Under the pieces are notes generated by a model that ran no database searches, was not told the DNA's origin, and saw only the letters and a list, made by a program, of their open reading frames with translations. Positions 17,702 to 26,927 of a stretch of 64,000 nucleotides of DNA are shown piece after piece; the stretch's first letter is position 1, and every line of letters starts with the position of its first letter. Made by a program: the position numbers and the translations under genes. The DNA lies in the NCBI RefSeq assembly GCF_045348435.1, contig NZ_CP157484.1:558001-622000 (forward strand), given 5' to 3'. The stretch is from Alsobacter sp045348435 (GTDB lineage Bacteria > Pseudomonadota > Alphaproteobacteria > Rhizobiales > Beijerinckiaceae).

Positions 17702-19201
17702 TTAAACGTCGCCGTGGCGGGCCAGCACCTTGCGGACGGCGGCCACGATATCGGCCTCGGGCGCGGCGAACTGGGCCTCGTGCTGCTCCTTCAGATAGGC
17801 GGCGCGGTCGCCGCTCGCGCCGGCGATCTCGGCGCCGAGGATCAAATCCTTGACCTGGATCTCCCCGCGGGCCCGCTCGTCGGAGCCCTGGATGACCACG
17901 CAGGGGCTGCCCCGGCGGTCGGCGTATTTCATCTGGGCCTTCATGCCCGAGCCGCCGAGATAGAGCTCGGCGCGCACGCCGGCCTGGCGCAGCGTGGCGA
18001 CGAGGCCCTGGTAGTGGGCGATCTGGTCGCGGTCCATCACCAGCACCACCACGGGGCCGCGCGCCGCCTTGTCCTCGACCTTGCCGAGGACCTTGAGCGC
18101 CGCCAGCAGCCGCGACACGCCGATGGAGAAGCCCGTCGCCGGCACGGGCTCGCCCCGGAAGCGCGCCACCAGGCCGTCATAGCGCCCGCCGCCCGCCACC
18201 GAGCCGAAGCGCACCGGGCGGCCGTCCTCGTCCTTCACCTCGAAGGTCAGCTCCGCCTCGTAGACCGGGCCGGTGTAGTATTCGAGACCGCGCACGACCG
18301 AAGGGTCGATGACCACCCGGCCGTCGTCATAGCCTCCGGCCGTCACCAGCGCGGCGATGTCGGCGAGCTCCGCGACGCCTTCCGCGCCCCGCGCGGCGTC
18401 GCCGACGACGTCCCGCAGCGCCGCGATCGTGTCGGCCGCCGCGCCGCGCGAGGCGGAGGTGAAGTCCAGCACCCGCGTGATCGCGTCCTCGGGCAGCCCC
18501 GCGCCCTTGGTGAAGTCGCCGCTCGGGTCCATGCGCCCCGGCCCCAGCAGGGCGCGCACGCCGTCGGGGCCCACCTTGTCCAGCTTGTCGATGGCGCGCA
18601 GCACCGTGAGGCGGCGCCCGGCGTTCTCGTCGCCGGCGAGGCCGATCGCCTCCAGCACGCCGTCCAGCACCTTGCGGTTGTTCACCCGCACCACATATTG
18701 GCCGCGCGGAACGCCAACCTTTTCCAGCGTGTCCGCCATCAGCATGGCGGCCTCCGCGTCGGCGGCCACCGAGGGCGCGCCCACCGTGTCGGCGTCGAAC
18801 TGCATGAACTGGCGGAAGCGGCCCGGGCCGGGCTTCTCGTTGCGGAACACCCAGCCGCAGCGATAGCTGCGATAGGGCTTCGGCAGCGCGTCGAAGCGCT
18901 CCGCCACCGAGCGGGCCAGCGGCGCGGTGAGGTCGTAGCGCAGCGACAGCCACTGCTCGTCGTCGTCCTGGAAGGAGAACACGCCCTCGTTCGGGCGGTC
19001 CTGGTCGGGCAGGAACTTGCCCAGCGCCTCGGTGTATTCGACGAAGGGCGTCTCCACCGCCTCGAAGCCGTAGAGCTCGAAGGTCTCGCGGATCGCGCGC
19101 AGCATCTCGTCCGTGGCGGCGACGTCGGCCGGGCCGCGGTCAGCGAAGCCGCGCGGCAGCCGCGCTTTCACGCGTGCGGGTTTGTCGGAGGAATTGGACA
19201 T
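17702..19201 (-). CDS. hisS: Histidyl-tRNA synthetase
   Basis: Class II synthetase charging tRNA-His. The 499-residue product starts with an LPRGFADR block (about residues 15-22). It shows LSLRYDLTAPLAR, motif 2 as FRNEKPGPGRFRQFMQFDAD, GRYDGLV and a C-terminal anticodon-binding domain. The motif-2 form is that of the divergent alphaproteobacterial enzymes, whose tRNA-His lacks the usual extra G-1. ATG start at 19201, with the 55-bp downstream gap leading into the sugar cassette. Together with hisZ-hisG it would normally form one histidine block. Confidence 0.95.
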   Translation of the reverse strand: MSNSSDKPARVKARLPRGFADRGPADVAATDEMLRAIRETFELYGFEAVETPFVEYTEALGKFLPDQDRPNEGVFSFQDDDEQWLSLRYDLTAPLARSVAERFDALPKPYRSYRCGWVFRNEKPGPGRFRQFMQFDADTVGAPSVAADAEAAMLMADTLEKVGVPRGQYVVRVNNRKVLDGVLEAIGLAGDENAGRRLTVLRAIDKLDKVGPDGVRALLGPGRMDPSGDFTKGAGLPEDAITRVLDFTSASRGAAADTIAALRDVVGDAARGAEGVAELADIAALVTAGGYDDGRVVIDPSVVRGLEYYTGPVYEAELTFEVKDEDGRPVRFGSVAGGGRYDGLVARFRGEPVPATGFSIGVSRLLAALKVLGKVEDKAARGPVVVLVMDRDQIAHYQGLVATLRQAGVRAELYLGGSGMKAQMKYADRRGSPCVVIQGSDERARGEIQVKDLILGAEIAGASGDRAAYLKEQHEAQFAAPEADIVAAVRKVLARHGDV

Positions 19202-19238
19202 GGTTGCGCCTGGTCACCGGAGAGCATCCGGGGCGTCC

Positions 19239-19279
19239 TAGAGCATTTTCGCCCGCAGCGGTATCCGCTCCGGCGAAAA
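19239..19279. repeat. Short dispersed repeat (TAGAGCATTTTC family), copy A
   Basis: TAGAGCATTTTC, eight variable bases, then CGGTATCCGCT and CGGCGAAAA. The same element occurs in opposite orientation at 40341-40386. It lies in the 90-bp gap between hisS and cheZ. Similar short repeats are common between genes in Hyphomicrobiales; a hairpin with imperfect arms is possible. Confidence 0.6.
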
Positions 19280-19291
19280 ACCGTCCCCGGC

Positions 19292-19918
19292 TCAGCGCCA
19301 GTCGACGTCGCTCCACTCCTCGAACATGTGGTCGATGGTCGTCTGGTCGTTGCCTTCGCCGGGCGCGGCCGGGCCGTCGGCGACCAGTTCGCCGGAGTCG
19401 GCGGGCGCATAGTCGACGAGGTTCGGGATCTCGCGCGTCCCCAGCTTGGAGGCGAGGCGCGACATGCGGCGCTCCAGCGTGTGCAGCGTGGACTGGATGC
19501 GGCGGGTGCGCTGGGTGGTCAGGTCCTGGAAGGCGCAGGCCAGGAAGATCGCCGTCATCTTCTCGGCGACGAAGGCCTGGTAGGCCGCCGGATCCAGATC
19601 CTTGGCGGCGATGACCTCCTCGGCGGCGCTCATGATCGCGTTGGCGGAGCGCTCCGCTCCCTCGATGATGTAGTCCGCCTCGCGGATGGCGGTCGGCAGG
19701 CGCTCCTTCGCGATCTCGTTGGCGCCGAGCTGCGCGATCTCCTTGCGCACGAAACGCAGGTAATCGGCCGCGGCGTTCAGCTCGCGGACCAGCGGGGCGC
19801 GCGTGCCGGCTGGCTCGCCGATCAGCGCCTCGAGCGGCCTCATCGGCCGGCCGGTCGGGCGGCCGCCGCGTCCGGGGGAGGCTGGCGCCGGGGTGGGCCG
19901 TGCTGCGCTGTCGCTCAT
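19292..19918 (-). CDS. cheZ: CheZ-type CheY-P phosphatase
   Basis: Dephosphorylates CheY-P to end the chemotaxis signal. The 208-residue, largely helical protein carries the catalytic segment FQDLTTQ with Asp132 and Gln136, at the same spacing as Asp143 and Gln147 of E. coli CheZ. It ends in a short acidic peptide (NDQTTIDHMFEEW) that resembles the tethered CheY-binding tail. The N-terminal 30 residues are Pro/Gly-rich and disordered. It is downstream of cheY on the same strand with a 67-bp gap, so the two are probably one operon. No receptors or CheA are in the window. Confidence 0.85.
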   Translation of the reverse strand: MSDSAARPTPAPASPGRGGRPTGRPMRPLEALIGEPAGTRAPLVRELNAAADYLRFVRKEIAQLGANEIAKERLPTAIREADYIIEGAERSANAIMSAAEEVIAAKDLDPAAYQAFVAEKMTAIFLACAFQDLTTQRTRRIQSTLHTLERRMSRLASKLGTREIPNLVDYAPADSGELVADGPAAPGEGNDQTTIDHMFEEWSDVDWR

Positions 19919-19985
19919 GTCTGCTCTCGTGACGTCGACGGAGTGCGGGGCGCCGAGACTGGGGCCGTCGTCCTGGCCCGGGCGG

Positions 19986-20369
19986 TCAGAGCCCGCAAAC
20001 GGCCTCGATCTTGGCTTTCAGGGTCTGGGCGTTGAACGGCTTCACGATATAGCTGCTCACGCCGGCCTTCTTGGCCGCGATCACGTTGTCGGTCTTGGAT
20101 TCCGCCGTCACCATGATGAACGGCATATCCTTCAGGCTGTCGTCGGCGCGCACCGATTTCAACAGGTCGTAGCCGGTCATCGGCTCCATGTTCCAGTCGG
20201 AGATCACCAGGCCGTACTGGCGCTGCTTGAGCTTCGACATGGCCTGCTGGCCGTCGGCGGCGTCGTCGACGTCCTCGAAGCCGAGCTGCTTCAAGAGATT
20301 GCGGATGATGCGGATCATCGTCTGGTAGTCGTCCACCACCAGGATCGGCATCGACGTTTCGAGGCCCAT
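19986..20369 (-). CDS. cheY: Single-domain response regulator CheY
   Basis: Receiver-only protein of 127 residues that relays the phosphoryl signal to the flagellar motor. All active-site residues are visible: Asp13-Asp14 (VVDD), phospho-acceptor Asp58 (VISDWNM), Thr88 (VTAES) and Lys110 (IVKPF). The Tyr/Trp pattern matches motility CheY more than other stand-alone receivers. The ATG at 20369 follows a GGGAG site; a second ATG six codons in is possible. It is first in an operon with cheZ, which strengthens the chemotaxis assignment. Confidence 0.88.
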   Translation of the reverse strand: MGLETSMPILVVDDYQTMIRIIRNLLKQLGFEDVDDAADGQQAMSKLKQRQYGLVISDWNMEPMTGYDLLKSVRADDSLKDMPFIMVTAESKTDNVIAAKKAGVSSYIVKPFNAQTLKAKIEAVCGL

Positions 20370-20613
20370 GATTGGTCTCCCTGGAGCGCCTAATCGGTAA
20401 GACAGGCGTTCACAATTATCAGGTCCGGTGCGCCGGCTCCCTGGTTGAAATTACGCCAGTGCAACTTTCGATCGCGTTAACGGAGCCGCTCGGAGGCGAC
20501 GAAGCTGAAAGTCGAATAGGCTGGGGCGCGGCTGCGTCCCTAGAGTGGAAGGAACGCCCGCCGCGTTCGCGCTTTCGCCCCCGAAGCGCCGTCCCTTCTC
20601 CCGGAAGCACGCC

Positions 20614-21072
20614 ATGGCTCTGCGCACCTTCACGTTCGATGAACTCCAGGTCGGGATGCGCGAGACGCTCCTGCGCACCGTCATGGAGACCACCGTCAAC
20701 CAGTTCGCCGAAGTCTCGGGCGACGTGAACCCGATCCACCTCTCCGACGACTATGCGGCGACGACCCGCTTCGGCCAGCGCATCGCGCACGGCATGTTCA
20801 CCGCCAGCCTCATCTCGGCCGTGATCGGGACGCGCCTGCCGGGTCCCGGCGCGGTCTATCTCTCGCAGACGCTGCGCTTCCTCGCGCCGGTGCGCATCGG
20901 CGAGGTCGTGGCGGCCGTCGTCGAGGTCGCCGAGATGGTCGAGAAGGGCCGGCGGGTCCGCCTCGAATGCCACTGCCTCGTCGACGGCAAGCCGGTGCTG
21001 GAGGGCGAGGCCTGGGTGATGGTGCCCGGCGCGCGCCGCGCCGAAAGCGCCGGGACCGCCGCCGCCTATTGA
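20614..21072 (+). CDS. MaoC-family (R)-specific enoyl-CoA hydratase
   Basis: Hot-dog-fold hydratase expected to add water to trans-2-enoyl-CoA to give (R)-3-hydroxyacyl-CoA, as PhaJ does when feeding polyhydroxyalkanoate synthesis; fatty-acid or other acyl-CoA roles are also possible. The 152-residue product has the hydratase signature GDVNPIH with catalytic Asp37 and His42, then FGQRIAHGM and a central LPGPGAVYLSQTLRF. The ATG at 20614 gives the family N-terminus; the frame stays open to 20545 without conservation. It precedes ribF on the same strand with an 84-bp gap. The 244 bp before it holds no gene. Confidence 0.88.
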   Translation: MALRTFTFDELQVGMRETLLRTVMETTVNQFAEVSGDVNPIHLSDDYAATTRFGQRIAHGMFTASLISAVIGTRLPGPGAVYLSQTLRFLAPVRIGEVVAAVVEVAEMVEKGRRVRLECHCLVDGKPVLEGEAWVMVPGARRAESAGTAAAY

Positions 21073-21156
21073 CCGGGCGGGGCCTGCACGCCAGTTTGCG
21101 CGCGCTTCCGGCGGGCGGTCCGCCGGCGAGAATCGCGCAACGCGCCCCGAGCCGAC

Positions 21157-22185
21157 ATGCCTGACGCGACCCCCGCCGCTCTTGGCTCCCCCGACCTTCG
21201 CGTCGCCGGCCCCCGCGCCTTCGCGGTGTCGCGCGGCGCGGCGCCTCCGCCCGCCGCCCTGGCCGGCGCCGTGGCGGCGATCGGCAATTTCGACGGCGTC
21301 CATCTCGGCCACCGCGCCGTCATCGGCCGCGCCGAAGCGCTGGCGCGATCGCTCGGCCGCCCGGCCTGCGTGCTCACCTTCGAGCCGCATCCGCGCGCCT
21401 ATTTCCGGCCCGGCGAGCCGCTCTTCTCGCTCACCCCCGAGCCCGTGAAGCTGGCCCTGCTCGACCATTTCGGGCTGGACGGCGCGATCGTGGTCCCGTT
21501 CGACGCCGCCCTGGCGGCCACCTCGGCCCACGACTTCCTGGCGGACCTGCTGGTCGGGCGCCTCGGGCTTTCGGGCGTCGTCGCCGGCTACGACTTCCAT
21601 TTCGGCCATGACCGCGAAGGAACGCCCGCCTTCCTGTTGGAGCATGGGCGCGCGCTGGGCCTCGCCGTCGAGATCGTGGAGCGGCTCGCCCTGCAGGGCG
21701 GCCCGGTGTCCTCGACGGCGGTCAGGCGGGCCCTGCAGGAGGGCGACGTCGAGCAGGCGGCGCGGCTGCTGGGCTATCGCTGGGTGGTGCGCTCCACGGT
21801 CCAGCACGGCGACAAGCGGGGCCGGACGCTGGGCTATCCGACCGCCAATCTGCGCATGACGCCCGGCTTCGGGCTGCGCCACGGGATCTACGCGGTGCGG
21901 ATCGCGCTGGACGGCGTCGTCCATGACGGCGTCGCCAGCTATGGCCGCCGCCCCACCTTCGACGACGGCGCGCCGTTGCTGGAGGTTCACCTGTTCGACT
22001 TTTCAGGCGACCTCTATGGCGGGACGGCCGACGTGGAGTTCGCCGCCTGGATCCGGGGCGAGGAGAAGTTCGCGTCCGCCGACGCCCTGATCGCCCGCAT
22101 GGACCAGGACAGCGCCGAGGCCCGCGCCGCGCTGGCGCGGGCTCAGGATGTCCCAGCCCCCTCCGTGCTGCCGCTGCGGCCTTGA
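21157..22185 (+). CDS. ribF: Bifunctional riboflavin kinase / FAD synthetase
   Basis: Makes FMN from riboflavin and FAD from FMN. The 342-residue product has the N-terminal nucleotidyltransferase motif IGNFDGVHLGHR near residues 44-55 and SSTAVRRAL. The C-terminal flavokinase domain has TLGYPTANL near 225 and YGRRPTFDDG, ending in a family-typical helix. Length and domain order are normal. It lies in a plus-strand run maoC-ribF-ileS-lspA; ribF next to ileS-lspA is a common bacterial arrangement. I see no FMN riboswitch upstream. Confidence 0.95.
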   Translation: MPDATPAALGSPDLRVAGPRAFAVSRGAAPPPAALAGAVAAIGNFDGVHLGHRAVIGRAEALARSLGRPACVLTFEPHPRAYFRPGEPLFSLTPEPVKLALLDHFGLDGAIVVPFDAALAATSAHDFLADLLVGRLGLSGVVAGYDFHFGHDREGTPAFLLEHGRALGLAVEIVERLALQGGPVSSTAVRRALQEGDVEQAARLLGYRWVVRSTVQHGDKRGRTLGYPTANLRMTPGFGLRHGIYAVRIALDGVVHDGVASYGRRPTFDDGAPLLEVHLFDFSGDLYGGTADVEFAAWIRGEEKFASADALIARMDQDSAEARAALARAQDVPAPSVLPLRP

Positions 22186-22423
22186 GGCGGAAACCGTCGG
22201 CGGGCCTTTCTTCCCGCCGCCTGCGCTGCTAGAACGCGGCCCATGACCGCTGCTGCGCTTGGCGCGCGCCATTCGGCGCCGATGATCCGAATTATCGGCC
22301 CGGCCCTCGGGTGAGGCGAAGAGCTTCGCGAGGGTCCGGGTTTCCGGCGCGCCTGCGCCCCTTTCGCCCGATCTCATCCTCGCCCGCCGCCCGATGCGGC
22401 CGGCCCAATCCGGTTTCGCCCCG

Positions 22424-25400
22424 ATGACCGACGCCGTTTCCACCTCCGACCCGTCCATGGCCGACGCTGACGCGGCCCCGGCCGGCCGCGACTATTCCAA
22501 GACGCTGTTCCTGCCGCAGACGGACTTCCCGATGCGGGCGGGCCTGCCCCAGATGGAGCCCCGGCTGCTGCGCCGCTGGGAGGAGAAGAACCTCTATCGC
22601 CGCTTGCGCGAAAGCTCCGCCGGCAAGCCGAAATTCGTGCTGCACGACGGCCCGCCCTACGCCAACGGCAACATCCATATCGGCCACGCGCTGAACAAGA
22701 TCCTGAAAGACCTGGTCACCCGCTCGCAGCAGATGCTGGGCTACGACTCCAACTACGTGCCGGGCTGGGACTGCCACGGCCTGCCGATCGAATGGAAGAT
22801 CGAGGAGGAGTACCGCAAGAAGGGCAAGAACAAGGACGAGGTCCCGGTCGTCGAGTTCCGGCAGGAGTGCCGCGCCTTCGCGGCGCACTGGCTCGACGTG
22901 CAGCGCGAGGAGTTCAAGCGCCTCGGCATCACGGGCGACTGGGAGCACCCCTACCAGACCATGGCCTTCCCGGCCGAGGCCCACATCGCGGCCGAACTGA
23001 TGAAGTTCGCCGCCACCGGCCAGCTCTATCGCGGCTCCAAGCCGGTGATGTGGTCGGTGGTGGAGCGCACCGCGCTGGCGGAGGCGGAGGTCGAGTATCA
23101 CGACCACCAGTCAACGACGATCTTCGTCAAGTTCAAGGTGGAGGATACCTCCGACGTGTCGCTCAGCGACGCCTCGGTCCTGATCTGGACGACGACGCCC
23201 TGGACGATCCCGGCCAACCGGGCGATCGTCTACTCCAAGACGGTCCCGTACGGCCTCTACAAGGTCACGGCGGCGCCGGAGGGCAACTGGGCCAAGGTCG
23301 GCGACCTCTACGTCATCGCCGACAAGCTCGCCGAGGCGGTCATGAAGGCCGCCAAGGTCGACGGCTACGATCGCGTCCGCGAGCTCGATCCGGCCTTCAT
23401 CCAGACCTGCTCCCACCCCTTCGCGGGGCTGCCCGAGGCGAAGGGCTACTTCGACTTCAAGGTCCCGATGCTGCCGGCCGACTACGTCACCGACGACGCC
23501 GGCACCGGCTTCGTGCACACGGCCCCGGGCCACGGCGCGGACGACTACCTCACCTTTATCAGCAACCGGCAGGTCTTCGCCGAGGCCGGGACCGACGAGG
23601 TGCCGCACACGATCGGGCCTGACGGCGCCTATTACCCCGCCGTGCCGTTCTTCGCCGGCGCCCGGGTCATCGACGACAAGGGCAAGGACGGCGACGCCAA
23701 CAAGCGCGTCATCGAGAAGCTGACGGAGGTCGGGGCCATCGTGGCGCGCGGCCGGCTGCAGCACAGCTATCCGCATTCCTGGCGCTCCAAGGCGCCGCTG
23801 ATCTTCCGCAACACGCCGCAATGGTTCATCGCCATGGACAAGCCGGTCCATGCGCTCGGCGACCGCACCTTGCGCGAGACGGCGCTGACCGCCATCAGCC
23901 ACACCCGCTGGGTGCCGGCGGCCGGCGAGAACCGCATCAACGGCATGATCGAGAACCGCCCGGACTGGGTGATCTCCCGCCAGCGCGCCTGGGGCGTGCC
24001 GATCACGGTCTTCATCCGCGAGGACGACAGCGGCGCGGTGGCCGAGCTCGCCCCCGGGCCCGGCTTCGCGGGCAGCGATGAGCTCGCCGACCGCATCCGC
24101 TCGGCCTTCGCCGAGCGCGGCGCCGACGCCTGGTTCTCGGGCGACCCGCGCCGCTTCCTCGAGGGCCTCGTCAGCGACCCGTCCGCCTGGACGCCGGTCT
24201 ACGACGTGCTCGACGTGTGGTTCGATTCAGGCTCCACCCACGCCTTCACGCTGGAGGATCCCGAGCAGTTCCCCGGCCTCGCGGGCGTCCGGCGCGGCGT
24301 CGACGGCGGCCGTGACACGGTGATGTATCTGGAGGGGTCCGACCAGCATCGCGGCTGGTTCCATTCGTCGCTGCTGGAGAGCTGCGGCACCCGCGGCCGC
24401 GCGCCTTATGACGTGGTCCTGACCCACGGCTTCGTCCTCGACGAGAAGGGCGAGAAGATGTCGAAGTCGAAGGGCAACGTCACCGCCCCGCAGGACGTCA
24501 TCAAGGAGGCCGGCGCCGACATCCTGCGCCTGTGGGTCGCGGCGGCCGACTATTCGGACGACCTGCGCATCGGCAAGGAGATCCTCAAGACCTTCGTGGA
24601 GACCTACCGCAAGCTGCGCAACACGGTGCGGTGGATGCTGGGCACGCTGGCGCATTTCGATCCCGGCGCCCCGTTCCCGGCGCAGGCGCCGGAGCTGGAG
24701 CGCCTGATCCTGCACCGCCTGGCCGAGCTGGACGAGGCCATCCGCGAGGCCTATGCGGAGTTCGACTACAAGAAGGTGATCGCGCTGCTCAGCGCCTTCA
24801 TGACGAGCGACCTCTCGGCCTTCTATTTCGACGTCCGCAAGGACGCGCTCTATTGCGATCCGGCCTCCAGCCCCACCCGCATCGCCGCCCTGGCGGTGAT
24901 CGACGCCGTGTTCCGGCGGGTGACGGCCTGGCTCGCCCCCATCCTGGTGTTCACCACCGAGGAGGCGTGGCTGGCGCGCCATCCGGACGCGAACGCCTCG
25001 ATCCACCTGGAGACCTTCCCGTCCACGCCCGCCGCCTGGCGCGACGACGCGCTGGCCGAGAAATGGGCCAGGATCCGCCGCGTCCGCCGGGTCGTGACGG
25101 GAGCGCTGGAGATCGAGCGCGCCCAAAAGCGCATCGGCTCCTCGCTGGAGGCCGCGCCGGTGCTGCACGTCGCCGACGACGATCTGCGGTCCGTGCTGGC
25201 CGGGGTCGACCTCGCCGAGATCTGCATCACGTCGGGCCTCGAGCTCACCGACGGCGACGATCCCGAGAACGCCTTCCGGCTGGAGGACGTGCCCGGCGTC
25301 GCGGTGGTGTCGCGCCGGGCGCCGGGCCGCAAATGCGCCCGGTCCTGGAAGTTCTCCACCGAGGTCGGCGTCGATCCCGACTATCCGGACGTCACGCCCC

Positions 25401-25450
25401 GCGACGCCGCCGCGTTGCGGGAGTGGGACGCCGCCCATCCGTCCGGGTGA
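22424..25450 (+). CDS. ileS: Isoleucyl-tRNA synthetase
   Basis: Class I synthetase charging tRNA-Ile, with a CP1 editing domain. The 1008-residue product has HIGH as GNIHIGHALNK, the class-conserved PGWDCHGLPIEW, editing-domain TTPWTIPANRA, and EKMSKSKGN. The C-terminal anticodon region ends with a zinc-type segment reduced to one Cys (GRKCARSWKF), as in many alphaproteobacteria. The ATG at 22424 is taken as the start; ATGs at 22394 and 22457 are also in frame and none has a clear ribosome site. The 238 bp upstream holds no gene or leader structure that I can recognise. The stop overlaps a possible GTG start of lspA. Confidence 0.96.
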   Translation: MTDAVSTSDPSMADADAAPAGRDYSKTLFLPQTDFPMRAGLPQMEPRLLRRWEEKNLYRRLRESSAGKPKFVLHDGPPYANGNIHIGHALNKILKDLVTRSQQMLGYDSNYVPGWDCHGLPIEWKIEEEYRKKGKNKDEVPVVEFRQECRAFAAHWLDVQREEFKRLGITGDWEHPYQTMAFPAEAHIAAELMKFAATGQLYRGSKPVMWSVVERTALAEAEVEYHDHQSTTIFVKFKVEDTSDVSLSDASVLIWTTTPWTIPANRAIVYSKTVPYGLYKVTAAPEGNWAKVGDLYVIADKLAEAVMKAAKVDGYDRVRELDPAFIQTCSHPFAGLPEAKGYFDFKVPMLPADYVTDDAGTGFVHTAPGHGADDYLTFISNRQVFAEAGTDEVPHTIGPDGAYYPAVPFFAGARVIDDKGKDGDANKRVIEKLTEVGAIVARGRLQHSYPHSWRSKAPLIFRNTPQWFIAMDKPVHALGDRTLRETALTAISHTRWVPAAGENRINGMIENRPDWVISRQRAWGVPITVFIREDDSGAVAELAPGPGFAGSDELADRIRSAFAERGADAWFSGDPRRFLEGLVSDPSAWTPVYDVLDVWFDSGSTHAFTLEDPEQFPGLAGVRRGVDGGRDTVMYLEGSDQHRGWFHSSLLESCGTRGRAPYDVVLTHGFVLDEKGEKMSKSKGNVTAPQDVIKEAGADILRLWVAAADYSDDLRIGKEILKTFVETYRKLRNTVRWMLGTLAHFDPGAPFPAQAPELERLILHRLAELDEAIREAYAEFDYKKVIALLSAFMTSDLSAFYFDVRKDALYCDPASSPTRIAALAVIDAVFRRVTAWLAPILVFTTEEAWLARHPDANASIHLETFPSTPAAWRDDALAEKWARIRRVRRVVTGALEIERAQKRIGSSLEAAPVLHVADDDLRSVLAGVDLAEICITSGLELTDGDDPENAFRLEDVPGVAVVSRRAPGRKCARSWKFSTEVGVDPDYPDVTPRDAAALREWDAAHPSG

Positions 25451-25458
25451 GCGGTCCC

Positions 25459-25983
25459 ATGCGGCGCATCCCGGCGACGGGCGCGGCCATCGCGCTCGCC
25501 ATCCTGCTGGCGGACCAGGCCTCCAAGGCCTGGATCCTGCACGTCTTTCGCCTGCCGGAGCGCCCGCCGGTGCGCATCGCGCCGCTGTTCGACCTCGTGA
25601 TGGTCTGGAACCGCGGCGTCTCCTACGGGCTGTTCCAGCAGCACGAGGATTTCGGCCGCTTCGCGCTGGCCGGGCTCTCGGTGCTCGTGTCGATCGGCCT
25701 CGCGGTGTGGATGGCGCGGTCTCGCTCCTGGCTCATCGCCGTCTCGGCGGGCCTGCTGATCGGCGGCGCGCTGGGCAACGCCGTCGACCGGTTCCTCTAC
25801 GGGGCGGTGGCCGACTTCGTGCTGCTCTACTGGATCCCGTTTTTCCCCTACGTGTTCAACCTCGCCGACTCGGCTATCGTTGCGGGAGTGGCGCTGCTTC
25901 TGTATGACTCCCTCGTCGTCGAAGGCCGGAAGCGGCCCGCCGAGCCGGGCGTCGCAGGGCCCGATCCGGGCGCGGGCATCTAG
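25459..25983 (+). CDS. lspA: Lipoprotein signal peptidase (SPase II)
   Basis: Aspartic membrane protease that removes signal peptides from diacylglyceryl-modified prolipoproteins. The 174-residue product has four hydrophobic helices, ADQASKAWI in helix 1, NRGVSYGLF, and the catalytic pair Asp119 (GAVADF) and Asp137 (FNLADSAI), with GNAVDR before them. The ATG at 25459 is used; a GTG at 25447 is in frame and overlaps the ileS stop as GTGA, so translational coupling with four extra residues is equally possible. The C-terminal tail is Pro/Gly-rich. Confidence 0.93.
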   Translation: MRRIPATGAAIALAILLADQASKAWILHVFRLPERPPVRIAPLFDLVMVWNRGVSYGLFQQHEDFGRFALAGLSVLVSIGLAVWMARSRSWLIAVSAGLLIGGALGNAVDRFLYGAVADFVLLYWIPFFPYVFNLADSAIVAGVALLLYDSLVVEGRKRPAEPGVAGPDPGAGI

Positions 25984-26095
25984 CTCCACGCCGCGTCGTG
26001 GGGACCGCGCCTTGAATTGGCCGCGAAAAACGGTCAAACGGCTCGCGCATTCGGGTTGCAGCCGATCTGGCGGGCGACGAAAAGGGGTCGCGTTC

Positions 26096-26767
26096 ATGCT
26101 GTATGCTACGTCGATGAGATTGGCCCTGGGGGCCCTGGCGCTGGGCTCCGCCCTGTCCTTCGGGTCGCCCGCGATGGCGCAGAGCGAAACCCTCAACTCC
26201 CTGATGGGCTTCCTGGGCCTCAGCTCCGACGAGGAGAAGCCCGAGATCGAGTATCGCGAGCGCGCCCCGCTGGTGGTGCCGCCCCGCATGGAGCTGCGCA
26301 CCCCGCAGCAGTCCGCCGCCGCCGCGAACCCGAACTGGCCGACCGACCCCGACGTCGTCAAGGCCAAGAAGAAGGCGACCGCGGCCCGCGTGCCGGTGCA
26401 CCAGACCGAGACCTACCGCCTCAACGAGGGCAAGCCGCTCAGCGTCTACGAGATGCGGGCCGGCCGCATGGAGGGCGCCGGCCTCAACGCCGGCCCGGCC
26501 AACCCCTACAAGGACGACCAGCGCGCCGAATTCTGGGCCTCGCCCGAGAAGAAGCAGCAGCAGGGCCTCCTCGCGGGCAAGAAGTCCGACCAGCTCGTCG
26601 CCGGGTCCGAGCCCGAGCGCCAGTTCCTCACCGATCCGCCCAGCGGCTACCGGGCGCCGTCCGCCCGCGGCAGCCTGGCGATGCCGAAGGCCGCCGCGCA
26701 GCCCAAGCTGAGCGACAACCAGGAAGCGAGCCCCTACGAGATCTACCGCAAGCCGCAGGCGGAGTGA
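26096..26767 (+). CDS. Secreted or periplasmic protein of unknown function
   Basis: The 223-residue product has a signal peptide (MLYATSMRLALGALALG, cleavage probably after AMA near residue 29) and no lipobox or later membrane helix. The mature part is polar and rich in Lys, Pro and Gln. It contains PEIEYRERAPLVVPP (about 52-66) and MRAGRMEGAG, and ends SPYEIYRKPQAE. It looks partly disordered. The ATG at 26096 starts the signal peptide; the frame is open further left but that part overlaps lspA. It lies between lspA and the M16 peptidase pair on the same strand. Conserved position in relatives suggests an envelope role; no function is known to me. Confidence 0.7.
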   Translation: MLYATSMRLALGALALGSALSFGSPAMAQSETLNSLMGFLGLSSDEEKPEIEYRERAPLVVPPRMELRTPQQSAAAANPNWPTDPDVVKAKKKATAARVPVHQTETYRLNEGKPLSVYEMRAGRMEGAGLNAGPANPYKDDQRAEFWASPEKKQQQGLLAGKKSDQLVAGSEPERQFLTDPPSGYRAPSARGSLAMPKAAAQPKLSDNQEASPYEIYRKPQAE

Positions 26768-26927
26768 GCCTGCCGCAGGCCGCGCCCCGGGGCGCCGCCG
26801 CCGCAATCGCCGATCGAAAGCGGGGCTCTGTCGGACGGCAGGGCCCCGACCTATATCAGTCTCGATCTTTTGGGCCGACGCCCGCCCCCGAGGCGGGTCC
26901 GCGCGTGACCCCTCCCCGAGGTAACCG

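Noticed and set aside
22186..22423. A T-box or other leader before ileS
   Set aside because: No T-box sequence, no anti-terminator pair and no T tract can be seen; T-boxes are also rare in proteobacteria.
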